DNA from: Deltaproteobacteria bacterium
GTDB taxonomy: Bacteria > Desulfobacterota > Desulfuromonadia > Desulfuromonadales > BM103
Direction of reading: 5' to 3'
Assembly (NCBI GenBank): GCA_024279915.1
Contig: JAJRRB010000073.1
Coordinates: forward strand, 1 to 64,000
Length of the DNA stretch: 64,000 nucleotides
Position 1 is the stretch's first letter, and each line of letters starts with the position of its first letter. The position numbers were made by a program, and so were the translations under genes. The notes below the pieces were generated by a model. It was not told where the DNA came from. It did no database searches and saw only the letters and a program-made list of their open reading frames with translations. Positions 63,924 to 64,000 of the stretch are shown in pieces.

Positions 63924-63946
63924 TGACGATCAAAACCGGTGGCCAT
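63915..63946. repeat. Palindromic repeat (ATGGCCACC...GGTGGCCAT)
   Basis: Perfect 9-bp arms ATGGCCACC (63915-63923) and GGTGGCCAT (63938-63946). The loop contains CGATCAAAAC, similar to CGACAAAAC in the copy at 52168-52197. Confidence 0.6.
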
Positions 63947-64000
63947 AATTCTGCATCTTATATTTTATAGCCCGACGGGCTTCTAGAGTCCTTGTGCACC

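Noticed and set aside
1-64000. CRISPR array
   Set aside because: No regularly spaced identical repeats were seen on either strand; the repeats found are single palindromes or two-copy tandems.

Overview
The window looks like chromosome of a dissimilatory metal- or sulfur-reducing deltaproteobacterium of the Desulfuromonadales (Geobacter/Desulfuromonas/Pelobacter type). The signs are the gene order surE-pcm-yqaA-nlpD-rpoS beside merR-ihfA-pheTS-rplT-rpmI-infC-thrS, a giant multiheme c-type cytochrome that mixes CX2CH and CX4CH heme motifs, a second multiheme cytochrome of the hydroxylamine oxidoreductase family, and an overall GC near 50 percent. The species call is an inference. Most genes lie on the minus strand.

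Region 1 (1-11000) is accessory DNA. It holds the end of an IS630-type transposase beside a truncated SIR2-like start, a MITE with perfect 18-bp inverted ends, and a Gabija-type defence pair (gajA OLD/TOPRIM nuclease and gajB UvrD-like helicase, the latter frameshifted). It continues with an unknown DUF6946-like protein, an ORF6N-domain gene split by a second MITE with a decayed copy of its 5' end nearby, an FHA membrane protein coupled to a trypsin-like protease, and a VapBC toxin-antitoxin module.

Region 2 (11000-26600) is core housekeeping: tRNA-Arg, apt, rpoS, nlpD, yqaA, pcm, surE, merR, ihfA, pheT, pheS, rplT, rpmI, infC (ATA start codon), thrS, two tRNA-Val genes, a TAXI substrate-binding protein, a cobalamin adenosyltransferase, a YbgC-like thioesterase and an HD phosphohydrolase.

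Region 3 (26700-48700) is redox and surface biology. A roughly 3,300-residue beta-propeller/FN3/LamG/DUF2341 protein is encoded directly downstream of a roughly 1,900-residue cytochrome with about 37 heme motifs. Next comes a compact set: SHOCT-tailed beta-propeller lipoprotein, SHOCT-tailed HAO-like cytochrome, YgbA_NO protein and 4Fe-4S ferredoxin, with a Crp/Fnr regulator whose recognition helix is of FNR type. Two FNR-like boxes sit in the promoters of this set. It is the best candidate here for an undescribed system, probably for nitrosative-stress or hydroxylamine/NO redox chemistry.

Region 4 (48900-64000) contains glgP, several unknown secreted proteins, a DEDDh exonuclease, a chemoreceptor, hrpB, yaeQ, ybiT and a YciC-like membrane protein (frameshifted). 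It ends with a receiver-only protein whose phospho-acceptor Asp appears to be Asn, then a gene-poor tail rich in hairpins and short repeats.

Five otherwise sound genes (gajB, the FHA gene, apt, a 35-residue small protein and the YciC-like gene) each carry an apparent single-base indel. Sequencing or assembly error is at least as likely as real decay, so these calls need read-level checking.
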